A model generated the notes under the pieces. It did not search any database. It saw only the letters and a list, made by a program, of their open reading frames with translations, and was not told the DNA's origin. Below, in pieces: positions 53,973 through 63,766 of a stretch of 64,000 nucleotides of DNA. How positions within the stretch are numbered: position 1 is the stretch's first letter; every line of letters starts with the position of its first letter. The stretch comes from an uncultured Sedimentitalea sp. (lineage in GTDB: Bacteria; Pseudomonadota; Alphaproteobacteria; Rhodobacterales; Rhodobacteraceae). The DNA lies in NCBI GenBank assembly GCA_947504115.1, contig CANNGH010000005.1, positions 62,001 through 126,000 of the forward strand, in the 5' to 3' direction. Made by a program: the position numbers and the translations under genes.

Positions 53973-55256
53973 TTGCGCTATATGTTAACCTACGACATGA
54001 TGGAGGCAGCCCGCAACACAAATCAGTGGATGGGCGCGTCGGCGCAGGCATTGGCGTCATATCCCATCTTCAGCATGATGCCCAACCCGGCCCTGAACTG
54101 GATGGCAGCCTGGGGCGAGGTCACCGAGCGCGCGTTCGAGCGCATGATCGCCAAGCCCGACTGGGGCATCCGCACCTTCACCGAACGCGGCCGCGACCAT
54201 CTGGTCAAGATCGAAACCGTGGTCGAAAGGCCCTTTGGCAATCTGCTGCATTTCAACATCTCGGGCCGCAACGCACGGGCGCGCAAAGTGTTGCTGGTGG
54301 CACCGATGTCGGGACACTACGCGACGCTGTTGCGCAGCACCGTGAAATCGCTGCTGGTGGATTGCGAAGTCTATATCACAGACTGGCACAACGCGCGCGA
54401 CATTCCCGTTTCGGCCGGAAAGTTCGATATCGAGGATTACACGCTCCATCTGATGGACTTCATGCGCGAGATGGGGCCGGATACCCATGTCATCGCGGTG
54501 TGTCAGCCCGCGCCGCTGACGCTGGCCGCGACCGCGTACCTGGCGGAGCAGGACCCGGACGCGCAGCCACGCACCCTGACGCTGATCGGCGGACCCGTGA
54601 ACCCCGACGCCACCCCGACCGAAGTGACGGATTTCGGTCGCCGCGTCACCATGGGCCAGCTTGAGGAAACCATGATCCAGCGGGTCGGTTTCAAATATGC
54701 CGGCGTCGGGCGGATGGTCTATCCGGGTCTGCTGCAACTGGCGTCGTTCATCTCGATGAACGGTGAGCGCCACAATCAGGCGTTTCTGGACCAGATCGGC
54801 CGCGTCGCCCGCGGCGAGGCATCCGACCACGATGCCCATAACCGGTTCTACGACGAATATCTCGCCGTGATGGACATGCCGGCCGAGTTCTACCTTTCCA
54901 CGGTCGAGCGTCTGTTCAAGGGGCTGGAGGTCGCGCATAACGAATTCGTCGTGGACGGGCACAAGGTGGACATGGGCAAGATCACCAACGTCGCCGTCAA
55001 GACCGTCGAAGGTGCCAAGGACGACATTTCCGCCCCCGGTCAATGCGTCGCGGCGCTGGATCTGTGCACGGGTCTGCCCGACAGCATGAAGGCCAGCCAT
55101 GTCGAACCCGATGCCGGGCATTACGGCATCTTCGCCGGGCGGGCGTGGCGCGACAATATCCGTCCACTGGTTCTGGATTTCATCGACCGAAACAGCGGCG
55201 GCGCTCCGCGCGCCAAGCCCAGGACCGGCAAGGCCAGCAAGATCGCGATCGCGTGA
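53973..55256 (+). CDS. phaZ: Intracellular PHA depolymerase
   Basis: A 427-residue enzyme mobilising stored polymer, PhaZ1-like. The nucleophile is a cysteine, C177 in VIAVCQPAPL, in place of serine as usual for this intracellular class. The start is taken as TTG 53973 because AAGGAG ends 8 bases upstream; the first ATG (53982) is 17 bases away. This gives the opening MRYMLTYDMMEAAR, as in family members. It is divergent from phaC; a 6-bp hairpin (53936-53952) precedes the ribosome site. Confidence 0.93.
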   Translation: MRYMLTYDMMEAARNTNQWMGASAQALASYPIFSMMPNPALNWMAAWGEVTERAFERMIAKPDWGIRTFTERGRDHLVKIETVVERPFGNLLHFNISGRNARARKVLLVAPMSGHYATLLRSTVKSLLVDCEVYITDWHNARDIPVSAGKFDIEDYTLHLMDFMREMGPDTHVIAVCQPAPLTLAATAYLAEQDPDAQPRTLTLIGGPVNPDATPTEVTDFGRRVTMGQLEETMIQRVGFKYAGVGRMVYPGLLQLASFISMNGERHNQAFLDQIGRVARGEASDHDAHNRFYDEYLAVMDMPAEFYLSTVERLFKGLEVAHNEFVVDGHKVDMGKITNVAVKTVEGAKDDISAPGQCVAALDLCTGLPDSMKASHVEPDAGHYGIFAGRAWRDNIRPLVLDFIDRNSGGAPRAKPRTGKASKIAIA

Positions 55257-55864
55257 ACCGCAAACCGGCAGATTTACCGTCTGCCGGTTTTTCCTGCACC
55301 TGCGGTCATGTGCAGGGGCATATCCGCCCGGCATCGCGCAAGACCGGAACCCATCTCCTCTGCTTTTGCGCCGATTGCCGTGCGGCGCAGATCCACCTGT
55401 CACAACCCGACCCGGTGGCTGAGGGCGTCGCGCTGTTCCAGACGACGCCGGACACGGTACATTTCAGCCAGGGCAAAGCAGCCCTCGGCCTGCTGCGTTT
55501 GTCCCGAAAGGGATTGCTGCGCTGGTATGCCACTTGCTGCGACGCGCCGCTGTTCAACACGCTGGCCGGTCCAAAACTCCCGTTTGTTGCGCTGCACGTG
55601 GCGCGACTGGACGATCCTTCGGCGATCGGGCCGGTGCGGGTGCGCAGTTTCGTTCCCCAGCCCGGAAAACCGCCCCGGCATCAGGGTGCTGCGGGAATGG
55701 TTGCGCAACTTGCGCTGCGGATGGGCGCCGCGCGTCTGTCCGGGCGCTGGCGGCAGAACCCGTTCTTCGATCGCAACACCGGAAAGCCGATCATCGACGC
55801 GATTGTCCTCGACAAGGCGGCACGCGCCGCGCTGAACCGCGCTCAGCGCGGCGCCGTGCGCTGA
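55253..55864 (+). CDS. DUF6151-type, GFA-like cysteine protein
   Basis: A 203-residue protein with zinc-type cysteines in a GFA-like order: CTCG near residue 15, CFCADC near 38-43, and CC near 95. The start is a GTG overlapping the phaZ stop by four bases (GTGA), with no own ribosome site, so its translation depends on phaZ. Its last 22 bases overlap the end of the convergent hydrolase gene. Function unknown; coupling suggests a link to PHA turnover. Confidence 0.75.
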   Translation: MNRKPADLPSAGFSCTCGHVQGHIRPASRKTGTHLLCFCADCRAAQIHLSQPDPVAEGVALFQTTPDTVHFSQGKAALGLLRLSRKGLLRWYATCCDAPLFNTLAGPKLPFVALHVARLDDPSAIGPVRVRSFVPQPGKPPRHQGAAGMVAQLALRMGAARLSGRWRQNPFFDRNTGKPIIDAIVLDKAARAALNRAQRGAVR

Positions 55865-56553
55865 GCCAACCAGTCGCGCAACGCCCCGATCACCGCGTCG
55901 GGCTGTTCCAGCGTGGGAACATGTCCGGCGTCTTCGATGATCCGCAGGCTGGCATGGGGGATCAGTTCGGCCATGAATTCATGCCGTTTCACCGGCGTCA
56001 GCTTGTCATGCTCGCCGCACAGCACCAGCGCCGGCACCGCGCATTTGCTCAGGGTCGCCTGCTGGTCACGGCGGCGTTGCAGGGCGCGGTTCTGGCGGAT
56101 GAACACGTCGGCCCCCTGATCGGCTGCCATCTCGTACATCTGGTTCAGCACCGCATTCCGCCCCGGTCCGGGGGCGAGGAAATGCGGGCGCAGCGCGTCG
56201 CGCATCACCTCGTCCAGACGGCCCGCGCGCACCCCCACGATCATCGGCTCGCGCGCTGCCGCCTCGGGCGGGGTTTCGGCATGCGGGTTGGTGTCCATCA
56301 GGCAAATCCGCGTGATCCGGTCGGGCGCCCTGCGCAGCAATTCCATGGCGATGATCCCGCCCATGGACAGGCCCGCCAGCGCGAACCGCGTCGGCATCTG
56401 ATCCAGGATATGGCTTGCGATCTCCTCGATCCGCTCGCCCTTGTTGACGGGGGCGACCGTCACCGCCCGTTCCCGCGACAGAGCGTTGATTTGCGGCGTG
56501 AAAACGCGTGCGTCGCACATCATGCCCGGCACCAGCACGAGGGGTTCTGTCAT
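55843..56553 (-). CDS. Alpha/beta hydrolase
   Basis: A 236-residue hydrolase. The nucleophile is S63 in LAGLSMGGIIA, the acid is in CGEHDKLTP and the histidine in EDAGHVPTLEQP. The oxyanion loop is LVPGMMCDARVF. GGAG lies 9 bases before the ATG; a longer frame to 56598 is rejected. It overlaps the DUF6151 gene tail-to-tail. Substrate unknown. Confidence 0.85.
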   Translation of the reverse strand: MTEPLVLVPGMMCDARVFTPQINALSRERAVTVAPVNKGERIEEIASHILDQMPTRFALAGLSMGGIIAMELLRRAPDRITRICLMDTNPHAETPPEAAAREPMIVGVRAGRLDEVMRDALRPHFLAPGPGRNAVLNQMYEMAADQGADVFIRQNRALQRRRDQQATLSKCAVPALVLCGEHDKLTPVKRHEFMAELIPHASLRIIEDAGHVPTLEQPDAVIGALRDWLAQRTAPR

Positions 56554-56640
56554 TCGGATCGCTCCTTCAGGTTTTCCGAAACATTCCGCTTGCGGCACGA
56601 CGATGTCAACGCGGGGTCGGCGACAACCGGCCCGCCCTGC

Positions 56641-57387
56641 TCAGCCCGCCACGCCCAGCACGTCATCGATCGCCGTCTCGATCAGGCCCAGACAGGTCGC
56701 GTCCGAAAACCGGTGATCCGCGTTCTTGACCAGTGTCAGCCGCATGTCCGGGCAATCGGCGTGGTCCAGCAGGCGCAGCGCTGTCTTAACGCTGACGGCG
56801 GTATCGGCGGTGCCCTGAAGGCAGCGCACGGGGAACGGCAGCGCCAGCGGCGTGCGCAGCACCAGTTGCCGGCGCCCGTCCTCGATCATGCGCTTCGTCA
56901 CGATGAACGGCTCCATGTAGTCCGACGGGAGCTCCAGGCGCCCGTCTCGCTCCAGCGCCTGCTTCTCGGCATCGCTGAACCCGGCCCACCAGCCGTCTTC
57001 GGTGAAATCGGGCGCGGCGGCGATGGTGACCATCCCGGCGATGCGCTCGGGCATCCGGCGTGCCAGCAATAGCGCCTGCCAGCCGCCCATGGACGAGCCG
57101 ACGATCACCAGCGGCCCTTCGGTCAGCGCGTGGATGGCCTCGAACGTGTCTTCGGCCCAGTCGCCGATGCAGCCCTGTTCGAACATGCCGCTGCTCTGCC
57201 CGTGGCCGGAATAGTCGAACCGCAGAAAGGCACGGCCCTGCGCGCGGGCCCAGTCTTCCAGATGCAGAGCCTTGGTGCCTTCCATGTCCGATTTCAGCCC
57301 GCCCAGAAAGACGATCACGGGGCCACGTCCCTCGGTCAGGTGATGGGCGATGCGGCGGCCCTGCGGCGTGGTGATGGTGGCTGGCAT
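56641..57387 (-). CDS. Alpha/beta hydrolase (ABHD10-like)
   Basis: A 248-residue hydrolase with FLGGLKSDMEGTKAL, RFDYSGHGQSSG and the nucleophile S99 in VGSSMGGWQALL, as in the ABHD10/acyl-thioesterase-like group. The histidine is in LVKNADHRFSD. AGGAGG lies 6 bases before the ATG. It is 87 bases upstream of the other hydrolase on the same strand and may be co-transcribed. Confidence 0.85.
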   Translation of the reverse strand: MPATITTPQGRRIAHHLTEGRGPVIVFLGGLKSDMEGTKALHLEDWARAQGRAFLRFDYSGHGQSSGMFEQGCIGDWAEDTFEAIHALTEGPLVIVGSSMGGWQALLLARRMPERIAGMVTIAAAPDFTEDGWWAGFSDAEKQALERDGRLELPSDYMEPFIVTKRMIEDGRRQLVLRTPLALPFPVRCLQGTADTAVSVKTALRLLDHADCPDMRLTLVKNADHRFSDATCLGLIETAIDDVLGVAG

Positions 57388-57537
57388 TGCGATCCTCCTG
57401 TCGGGCGCGATCATGCATGGCGACGCGGCGGCTGCAACCGGCAAAGCGGATCAGTCCGGGTCGGGCTGGTGGTCAACCTCGCCCGGCCCCGGCAAAACCA
57501 TTGCTGCGGCGACTGCCATCGGTGCAAAGCCGACCGC

Positions 57538-57567
57538 TTGACACTTGGCGGCGCGGCGTCCAGATAA
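57538..57567 (+). promoter_or_regulatory. Probable thrS promoter
   Basis: A consensus TTGACA is followed after 17-18 bases by CAGATA/AGATAA, about 62 bases before the thrS ATG. The 241-base gap between the divergent hydrolase and thrS shows no other feature. Confidence 0.45.
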
Positions 57568-57628
57568 AGCGCGAAAATCAACCCGCAACCGGGCGTTCAG
57601 TGGGCGCCAAACCGACGAGGATGCCGAT

Positions 57629-59575
57629 ATGGCCCAGATCTCCCTTACCTTTCCCGATGGCAATGCACGCGACTACGAATCCGGCGTGACCCCGGCGCAG
57701 GTGGCCGCCGACATTTCCAATTCGCTGGCGAAAAAGGCGATCAGCGCCACGGTGGACGGGCGGCACTGGGATCTGCAATGGCCGATCGAACAGGATGCCG
57801 ACATCGCCATTCATACCATGAAGGACGAGGTTCAGGCGAACGAACTGGTGCGCCACGACCTTGCGCATATCATGGCCCGGGCGGTGCAGGAGATCTGGCC
57901 CGACACCAAGGTCACGATCGGGCCGGTGATCGAGAACGGCTGGTATTACGATTTCGACCGGGACGAGCCCTTTACCCCCGAAGACCTGGGCCGGATCGAA
58001 AAAAGGATGAAGGACATCATCGCCAGACGCGATCCGGTCACCACCGAGGTCTGGGACCGCGACCGCGCGATCCGGCATTACCAGGACAATGACGAACCCT
58101 ACAAGGTCGAACTGATCGAGGCGATCCCGGGGGACGAGCCGCTGCGCATGTATTGGCACGGCCATTGGCAGGATCTGTGCCGCGGTCCGCATCTGCAACA
58201 TACCGGGCAGGTGCCAGCGGACGCGTTCAAGCTGATGAGCATTGCAGGCGCCTATTGGCGCGGCGATTCCGACCGGGCCATGCTGCAACGCATCTATGGC
58301 GTGGGGTTCCTGAACAAGGACCGGCTCAAGGCGCATCTGCACATGCTGGAAGAGGCCGCCAAGCGCGACCACCGCAAGCTGGGCCGCGAGATGAACCTGT
58401 TCCACATGCAGGAAGAGGCCCCCGGACAGGTGTTCTGGCATCCCGATGGCTGGACCGTCTATACCACGATGCAGGACTACATGCGCCGCAAGCAGCGCGC
58501 TCACGGCTATGTCGAGGTGAACACGCCGCAGGTCGTGGATCGCAAGTTGTGGGAGGCGTCGGGTCACTGGGAAAAATACCAGGAACACATGTTCATCGTC
58601 GAGGTGGACGAGGAGCACGCGCGCGAAAAGTCAATCAATGCGCTCAAGCCGATGAACTGCCCCTGCCACGTGCAGATCTACAACCAGGGGATCAAGTCAT
58701 ATCGCGACCTGCCCCTGCGCATGGCCGAATTCGGCGCCTGCAACCGCTATGAACCCTCGGGCGCGCTGCACGGGCTGATGCGGGTGCGCGGCTTTACGCA
58801 GGACGATGCGCATATCTTCTGCACCGAAGACCAGATCGAGGACGAAACCGCGCGCTTCATCAGGATGCTGAGCGAGGTCTATCGCGATCTCGGCTTCGAG
58901 AGCTTCGACATCAAGTTCTCGACCCGGCCGGAGGTGCGCGCCGGGTCGGACGAGATCTGGGACAGGGCCGAGGCCGCGCTCGAAGCCGCGATCCGCACCG
59001 TCACCGACGATTTCGAGCTCGACCCCGGCGAAGGTGCGTTCTATGGGCCGAAGCTGGATTTCAAGCTGACCGACGCCATCGGGCGGGAATGGCAATTGGG
59101 CACCTTCCAGGCCGATTTCGTGCTGCCCGAGCGGCTGGACGCGACCTATATCGGTGCGGACGGGGCGAAACACCGGCCCGTCATGCTGCACCGCGCCATC
59201 CTTGGCAGCTTCGAGCGCTTTCTGGGCATCCTGATCGAGAACAGCGCGGGAAGATTGCCGTTCTGGCTGGCTCCGCGGCAGGTTGTCGTCGCGTCGATCA
59301 CCTCGGAGGCGGATGATTACGTGCGCGAGGTCGCCGCCGCGTTGCGAGATGCCGGCGTGCGCGCCGAGGCGGACACCCGCAACGAAAAGATCAATTACAA
59401 GGTGCGCGAACACTCGGTCGGCAAGGTGCCGGTGATCCTCGCTGTCGGCCATCGCGAGGTCGAGGACCGCACCGTGTCGCTTCGCCGCCTGGGCGAGAAA
59501 CAGAGCAGCGTTCAGCCGCTGGAAGACGTTACAAAGGCGCTGGCGCAGGAGGCGACGCCGCCGGACCTGCGGTGA
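57629..59575 (+). CDS. thrS: Threonine-tRNA ligase
   Basis: A 648-residue class II synthetase. A TGS domain covers the first 60 residues ([20 protein letters not shown]), then the editing domain with [10 protein letters not shown], the class II core with [12 protein letters not shown] and [20 protein letters not shown], and the anticodon-binding domain ending [13 protein letters not shown]. The start [10 protein letters not shown] has GAGG upstream; the longer frame from 57545 is rejected. Confidence 0.97.
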   Translation: MAQISLTFPDGNARDYESGVTPAQVAADISNSLAKKAISATVDGRHWDLQWPIEQDADIAIHTMKDEVQANELVRHDLAHIMARAVQEIWPDTKVTIGPVIENGWYYDFDRDEPFTPEDLGRIEKRMKDIIARRDPVTTEVWDRDRAIRHYQDNDEPYKVELIEAIPGDEPLRMYWHGHWQDLCRGPHLQHTGQVPADAFKLMSIAGAYWRGDSDRAMLQRIYGVGFLNKDRLKAHLHMLEEAAKRDHRKLGREMNLFHMQEEAPGQVFWHPDGWTVYTTMQDYMRRKQRAHGYVEVNTPQVVDRKLWEASGHWEKYQEHMFIVEVDEEHAREKSINALKPMNCPCHVQIYNQGIKSYRDLPLRMAEFGACNRYEPSGALHGLMRVRGFTQDDAHIFCTEDQIEDETARFIRMLSEVYRDLGFESFDIKFSTRPEVRAGSDEIWDRAEAALEAAIRTVTDDFELDPGEGAFYGPKLDFKLTDAIGREWQLGTFQADFVLPERLDATYIGADGAKHRPVMLHRAILGSFERFLGILIENSAGRLPFWLAPRQVVVASITSEADDYVREVAAALRDAGVRAEADTRNEKINYKVREHSVGKVPVILAVGHREVEDRTVSLRRLGEKQSSVQPLEDVTKALAQEATPPDLR

Positions 59576-59585
59576 CGCGCGACGG

Positions 59586-59903
59586 TCACTCCAGCCCCAG
59601 ATCCGCCCGTGTCTGCGCGTCCCAGCCCAGGTAAAGCGTATCGTCGCCCTCGATCAGCGGTCGCTTCATCAGGGCGGGATGCTCTTTCAGCAACTCGGCG
59701 ACCGGGCGCTCCCGCGCCGCCTCGTCCAGCCCGCGCCAGGTCGTCGAGCGCTTGTTGAGCAGGGCATCGCCGAACCGGTCCAGCGCCGCGCGCATCACGT
59801 CGTCGGGCACGCCATCCTCGCGGACATCGACGAACGTGACATCGCCCAGCAGCTTCATCGCCCTGCGGCTGGTTTCGCAGTTTTTCAGCCCGTAAAGAAC
59901 CAT
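59586..59903 (-). CDS. ArsC/Spx-family protein
   Basis: A 105-residue thioredoxin-fold protein with a single N-terminal cysteine C9 (LKNCETSRRA), and conserved LLKEHPALMKRPL near the C-terminus. It belongs to the YffB-like arsenate-reductase family. No ars genes are nearby, so arsenate reduction is unproven. It ends 10 bases after the convergent thrS stop. Confidence 0.85.
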   Translation of the reverse strand: MVLYGLKNCETSRRAMKLLGDVTFVDVREDGVPDDVMRAALDRFGDALLNKRSTTWRGLDEAARERPVAELLKEHPALMKRPLIEGDDTLYLGWDAQTRADLGLE

Positions 59904-60056
59904 CCCTCACCTCGATTCCGAAAATATCCGCCCTTTTCGGGCACTCCACGCTCTTTATCTTGATTTTTCGTGACCGCATGCAATCCTGTTGCCCGGCACA
60001 ACCGCAAATCATGCGCCGTTTCTGTCGCCGCATGCGGAGATCGTGCCGAATGTGGT

Positions 60057-60075
60057 CCCGATATATCAGATCGGG
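60057..60075 (+). promoter_or_regulatory. Small leader hairpin before cspA
   Basis: CCCGAT pairs with ATCGGG over a 7-base loop, about 10 bases before the GAAGGAG ribosome site. The 197-base region 59904-60100 otherwise shows no gene; an untranslated leader of this kind is common in cold-shock genes. Confidence 0.3.
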
Positions 60076-60100
60076 TGTAGAAGAGAAGGAGACACGGGAC

Positions 60101-60307
60101 ATGCCGACGGGCACCGTGAAATGGTTCAACACCACCAAAGGTTATGGCTTCATCGCTCCCGACGACGGCGGCAAGGATGTGTTCGTGCACATCTCGGCGG
60201 TCGAACGGTCGGGGCTGACCGGACTTCCCGACAATCAGAAGGTCGAATTCGACCTTGAGGACGGACGCGACGGGCGACAATTGGCGTCCAATCTCAAACC
60301 GCTTTGA
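60101..60307 (+). CDS. cspA: Cold-shock protein
   Basis: A 68-residue single cold-shock domain: TGTVKWFNTTKGYGFIAPDD (RNP1) and KDVFVHISAVERSG (RNP2). It binds single-stranded RNA and DNA and melts RNA structure. GAAGGAGA lies about 10 bases before the ATG. It has a long upstream leader and a GC hairpin after the stop. Confidence 0.95.
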   Translation: MPTGTVKWFNTTKGYGFIAPDDGGKDVFVHISAVERSGLTGLPDNQKVEFDLEDGRDGRQLASNLKPL

Positions 60308-60319
60308 CATCCTGACTCC

Positions 60320-60348
60320 CGCGCCCCGGCACGCGCATCCGGGGCGCG
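60320..60348 (+). terminator. GC-rich hairpin after cspA
   Basis: CGCGCCCCGG pairs perfectly with CCGGGGCGCG (10 bp, 9-base loop), 12 bases after the cspA stop. There is no T tract, so termination may be Rho-assisted or the hairpin may protect the message. Confidence 0.5.
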
Positions 60349-60456
60349 CGGCGATGATTTGCCGTCCCGCGCCCGCGTCGGAACCTGTTGGCCGATTCGC
60401 CCGTTTCTTTCCCGAACCGCGCCGCATTGGCGCGATGCCAAGGAAAGGAATGTGAC

Positions 60457-61014
60457 ATGACCGATATCAAGCAATCCAAGATCCTGATTCTGGCCACCAA
60501 CGGGTTCGAGCAATCCGAACTCGAGGTGCCCCTGAACAAGCTGAAGGAACACGGCGCGACCGTTCATGTCGCCAGCCCCGACGGTGAAGACATCCGCGGC
60601 TGGGACAAGGATGACTGGGGTCAGAGCGTCAAGGCGGACAAGAAGCTGTCCGACGCCAAGGTCGAGGATTATGACGCGCTGGTGTTGCCGGGCGGGCAGA
60701 TCAACCCCGATCTGTTGCGCGTGGAACCAGCCGCCGTACAATTGGTGCGCAAGTTCTTCGATTCCGGCAAGGTTCTGGCCGCGATCTGCCACGCGCCCTG
60801 GCTGCTGATCGAGGCGGATGTGCTGCAGGGCCGCAAGGCGACGTCCTATCATTCGATCAAGACCGACGTGAAGAATGCCGGTGCCGACTGGCAGGACAAG
60901 GAGGTCGTCGTGGACAAGGGCCTGATCACCAGCCGTTCGCCCGAGGATCTTGACGCGTTCGTCGCCAAGATCGTCGAGGAAATCGAAGAAGGCCGCCACG
61001 AGCGCGCCGCCTGA
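60457..61014 (+). CDS. PfpI/DJ-1-family protein
   Basis: A 185-residue class I GATase-like fold of the PfpI/YhbO group, which act as glyoxalase III-type or protein deglycating enzymes or proteases. The nucleophile elbow has C111-H112 in LAAICHAPWLL, and the conserved acid is in GFEQSELEVP. AGGAAAGGA precedes the ATG. It stands alone between cspA and the convergent thyX. Confidence 0.9.
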   Translation: MTDIKQSKILILATNGFEQSELEVPLNKLKEHGATVHVASPDGEDIRGWDKDDWGQSVKADKKLSDAKVEDYDALVLPGGQINPDLLRVEPAAVQLVRKFFDSGKVLAAICHAPWLLIEADVLQGRKATSYHSIKTDVKNAGADWQDKEVVVDKGLITSRSPEDLDAFVAKIVEEIEEGRHERAA

Positions 61015-61021
61015 GCGGCCA

Positions 61022-61045
61022 GGCGGGCCGGTGCGCCGGTCCGCC
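61022..61045. terminator. Hairpin between convergent pfpI-like and thyX genes
   Basis: GGCGGGCCGG pairs with CCGGTCCGCC (one G-T pair, TGCG loop), filling the 31-base gap between the two stop codons. It can serve both strands, though T tracts are short. Confidence 0.5.
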
Positions 61046-61954
61046 CTACCCCTCGATCATGGTCTGAAACTCGCACCATTCGCCCTTGGACATGCCCGAG
61101 GTTTCCTGACTCACATCTTCGCCCTTCAACATCCGGCGCAGACAATCAAGCGCGGTCGCGCTGAGTTGCGCGCCGCCCATGCGGTAATCCGCAAAGGCGC
61201 GATAGGCCTGCGGAACCCACTCGGCCACAAGCTCCGCGATCGCATCGGCATAGACCCGGATTTCATACTGCGCATGCGCATCCGCGCGCAGCCGCAGGAA
61301 ATGGAACATGTTGTGCAGGTCGGTTTTCCAATACCACTGCGTATAGATGTTGGCGGGCAGGTTCATCCGCGCCAGTTCCCGCGCCAGCCCCTGCTGGCCA
61401 TCGTCCGAAATCATCGATTCGTAATTGTCATAGGCGCGTGCGCTGTCGGCCTTGAGGATTTCCAGAACCCGCGCGGCCTCGGCCCCTTGCAGCGTGTCGC
61501 CGCGCCCTTGATTGTTGACTTGCGATTGCGCGGCAAGGTCTTCGGGCGCCGGGATGTAAAATTCGCGATCGAGGATCGAATAGCGCGCGGAATATTCGTT
61601 CACGTTGGCGGTGCGGTGACGGATCCACTGGCGCGCGACGAAGACCGGCAGTTTCACATGCAGCTTGATCTCGCACATCTCGAACGGGGTCGAGTGCCAG
61701 TGCCGCATCAGGTAACGGATCAGCCCCTCGTCGTTGCTGACCGATTTCGTGCCCGTGCCGTAGGATACCCGCGCCGCCTGACAGATCGCCGCATCGTCGC
61801 CCATATAGTCGATCACCCGCACGAAACCGTGGTCCAGAACCGGGTGCGCGGTGTAAAGCAGCGCCTCGATCCCCGGCGCGACCGTGCGCAGGGTTTCACG
61901 CGGCGTTGCACGCTGCGCGTCGATTTCGGATTGCTGATCGGGCGATAGCGGCAT
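61046..61954 (-). CDS. thyX: FAD-dependent thymidylate synthase
   Basis: A 302-residue ThyX converting dUMP to dTMP with methylene-tetrahydrofolate and FAD. The signature [15 protein letters not shown] lies at residues 112-126 (consensus RHR-x7-S-x-R). The start [10 protein letters not shown] gives the length usual in Rhodobacterales; a much longer frame to 62527 is antisense to the glyoxalase gene and is rejected. It is divergent from gloA. Confidence 0.95.
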   Translation of the reverse strand: MPLSPDQQSEIDAQRATPRETLRTVAPGIEALLYTAHPVLDHGFVRVIDYMGDDAAICQAARVSYGTGTKSVSNDEGLIRYLMRHWHSTPFEMCEIKLHVKLPVFVARQWIRHRTANVNEYSARYSILDREFYIPAPEDLAAQSQVNNQGRGDTLQGAEAARVLEILKADSARAYDNYESMISDDGQQGLARELARMNLPANIYTQWYWKTDLHNMFHFLRLRADAHAQYEIRVYADAIAELVAEWVPQAYRAFADYRMGGAQLSATALDCLRRMLKGEDVSQETSGMSKGEWCEFQTMIEG

Positions 61955-62083
61955 GGGGCGGTTCCTTGTGTGATGACCGGGCCGGTTGCACCATCTATCG
62001 CCCAAGCCCGCCGTCGGATCAAGCGCGTTGGCGGCCACCGACAAGCGCCCTATCTTCAGGGACAGAACAAAGGAGAGTTTCGA

Positions 62084-62512
62084 ATGAGCCTGAAATATTT
62101 GCACACCATGGTCCGGGTCAAGGATCTGGACGCCACCATGCGGTTTTTCGAACTGCTCGGTCTGGAAAAGATTCGCCAGATGGACAGTCAGGAGGGTCGG
62201 TTTTCGCTGATCTTCATGGCGCCGCCGGGGCAAGAGGAATGTCCGGTGGAACTGACCCACAATTGGGACGGCGACGACGGATTGCCCAGCGACAGCCGCC
62301 ATTTCGGCCATCTGGCCTATGGCGTCGACGATATCTATGCGCTGTGCCAGCACCTGATGGACAACGGCGTGACGATCAACCGCCCGCCGCGCGACGGGCA
62401 TATGGCCTTCGTGCGCAGCCCCGACAACATCTCGGTAGAACTGTTGCAGAATGGCGATCCGCTGGAGCCCGCGGAACCCTGGGCCAGCATGGAAAACACC
62501 GGACATTGGTAA
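62084..62512 (+). CDS. gloA: Glyoxalase I (lactoylglutathione lyase)
   Basis: A 142-residue VOC-fold enzyme that detoxifies methylglyoxal as its glutathione adduct. Metal ligands expected for GloA are present: H7 ([10 protein letters not shown]), E56 (CPVELTHNW), H76 (HFGHLAYGV) and E119 (NISVELLQ). AAGGAGAG lies close to the ATG. An upstream in-frame ATG at 61970 lacks a ribosome site. Confidence 0.92.
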   Translation: MSLKYLHTMVRVKDLDATMRFFELLGLEKIRQMDSQEGRFSLIFMAPPGQEECPVELTHNWDGDDGLPSDSRHFGHLAYGVDDIYALCQHLMDNGVTINRPPRDGHMAFVRSPDNISVELLQNGDPLEPAEPWASMENTGHW

Positions 62513-62530
62513 AACAGCACGCGCCAATGC

Positions 62531-62566
62531 GTTACCGAAATCGCCCCAACCAGCGTATTCGGTAAC
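62531..62566. promoter_or_regulatory. GTTACCGAA/TTCGGTAAC inverted repeat
   Basis: Two perfect 9-base arms with an 18-base spacer lie between gloA and paaA. The half-site TTACCGA recurs at 62600 next to the paa promoter, so this may be a second operator for the same repressor, or a gloA terminator stem (no T tract). Confidence 0.45.
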
Positions 62567-62573
62567 ATTTCCC

Positions 62574-62618
62574 TTGCGGCGACTCGCCCCGCGCGCTATT
62601 TACCGACCATGCGGTCGG
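62574..62618 (+). promoter_or_regulatory. paa operon promoter with overlapping operator
   Basis: TTGCGG and TATTTA are 17 bases apart (62574-62579 and 62597-62602). The inverted repeat CCGACC-ATGC-GGTCGG follows at once (62603-62618), covering the expected transcription start. This fits a TetR-type phenylacetate regulator such as PaaR that releases DNA on binding phenylacetyl-CoA. The leader to the paaA ATG is about 99 bases. Confidence 0.55.
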
Positions 62619-62707
62619 ATATGCGGGCGACGTTCGGGATTGTCGCGATTGTTGTTGAGCGGTGTGGAAAAGCGCGCGACACTGACCCATAGAGGAGGAC
62701 ATTCACG

Positions 62708-63703
62708 ATGTATGCACAGATGGTGAAATCCACCGGACAGGGCGTCAAGTCACTGGACGAGATGGACCCGCAGGAGCGCGCCTTTCAGGAGCGCATCAAC
62801 CGCGATGAAAAGATCGAACCCAAGGACTGGATGCCTGCGGCCTATCGCAAGAACCTGATCCGCCAGATCGGCCAGCACGCCCATTCCGAGATCGTCGGTC
62901 AATTGCCCGAAGGCAACTGGATCACCCGCGCCCCCACGCTGGAGCGCAAGGCGATCCTGCTGGCCAAGGTGCAGGACGAGGCCGGGCATGGCCTGTATCT
63001 TTACTGCGCCGCCGAGACCCTGGGCGTCAGCCGGGATGAACTGACCGAGGATCTGCTTTCGGGCAAGATGAAATACTCCTCGATCTTCAACTATCCCACG
63101 CTGACCTGGGCCGATATGGGCGCGGTCGGCTGGCTGGTCGATGGCGCGGCGATCATGAACCAGGTGCCGCTGCAGCGCACATCGTTCGGCCCTTATGCCC
63201 GCGCGATGGTGCGGATCTGCAAGGAGGAATCGTTCCACCAGCGGCAGGGCTATGACATCATGATGAAGATGGCCAATGGCTCGGACGCGCAGAAACGCAT
63301 GGCGCAGGATGCGCTGAACCGGTTCTGGTATCCCTCGCTGATGATGTTCGGCCCCAGCGACAAGGACTCGGTGCATTCCGCGCAAAGCATGGCGTGGAAG
63401 ATCAAGATGAACACGAATGACGAACTGCGCCAGAAATTCGTCGATCAGACCGTGCCGCAAGCGGAATATCTGGGCCTGACGGTGCCCGACCCCGACATCG
63501 CATGGAACGAGGAAAAGGGCGGCTACGATTTCACCGAACCCGACTGGTCCGAGTTCTTCGACGTCATCAAGGGCAACGGCCCCTGCAATGTCGAACGTCT
63601 GGCTGCACGCAACAAGGCATGGGACGAGGGGCGCTGGGTGCGCGACGCCCTGCTGGCCCATGGCGAAAAGCGGCGCGCAGCGCGTGTCGTCGCGGCCGAA
63701 TAA
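62708..63703 (+). CDS. paaA: Phenylacetyl-CoA epoxidase subunit A
   Basis: A 331-residue catalytic subunit of the PaaABCE ring-1,2-epoxidase. The di-iron ligands are visible in two helices: E91 and H94 ([11 protein letters not shown]) and E174 and H177 ([12 protein letters not shown]). [19 protein letters not shown] near the end is also typical. GAGGAGG lies 9 bases before the ATG. It starts the paa operon, with paaB 63 bases on. Confidence 0.97.
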   Translation: MYAQMVKSTGQGVKSLDEMDPQERAFQERINRDEKIEPKDWMPAAYRKNLIRQIGQHAHSEIVGQLPEGNWITRAPTLERKAILLAKVQDEAGHGLYLYCAAETLGVSRDELTEDLLSGKMKYSSIFNYPTLTWADMGAVGWLVDGAAIMNQVPLQRTSFGPYARAMVRICKEESFHQRQGYDIMMKMANGSDAQKRMAQDALNRFWYPSLMMFGPSDKDSVHSAQSMAWKIKMNTNDELRQKFVDQTVPQAEYLGLTVPDPDIAWNEEKGGYDFTEPDWSEFFDVIKGNGPCNVERLAARNKAWDEGRWVRDALLAHGEKRRAARVVAAE

Positions 63704-63766
63704 CCTTGCCTCACTTCCCCGGTCCCGTTGACGACCGGGGCCGCAATCCAAACCGGAGGTCGTCCG

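Noticed and set aside
59586-59903. Arsenic resistance gene
   Set aside because: The protein has an ArsC fold, but no arsR, arsB or acr3 gene is nearby and the YffB-like group often has no arsenate role.
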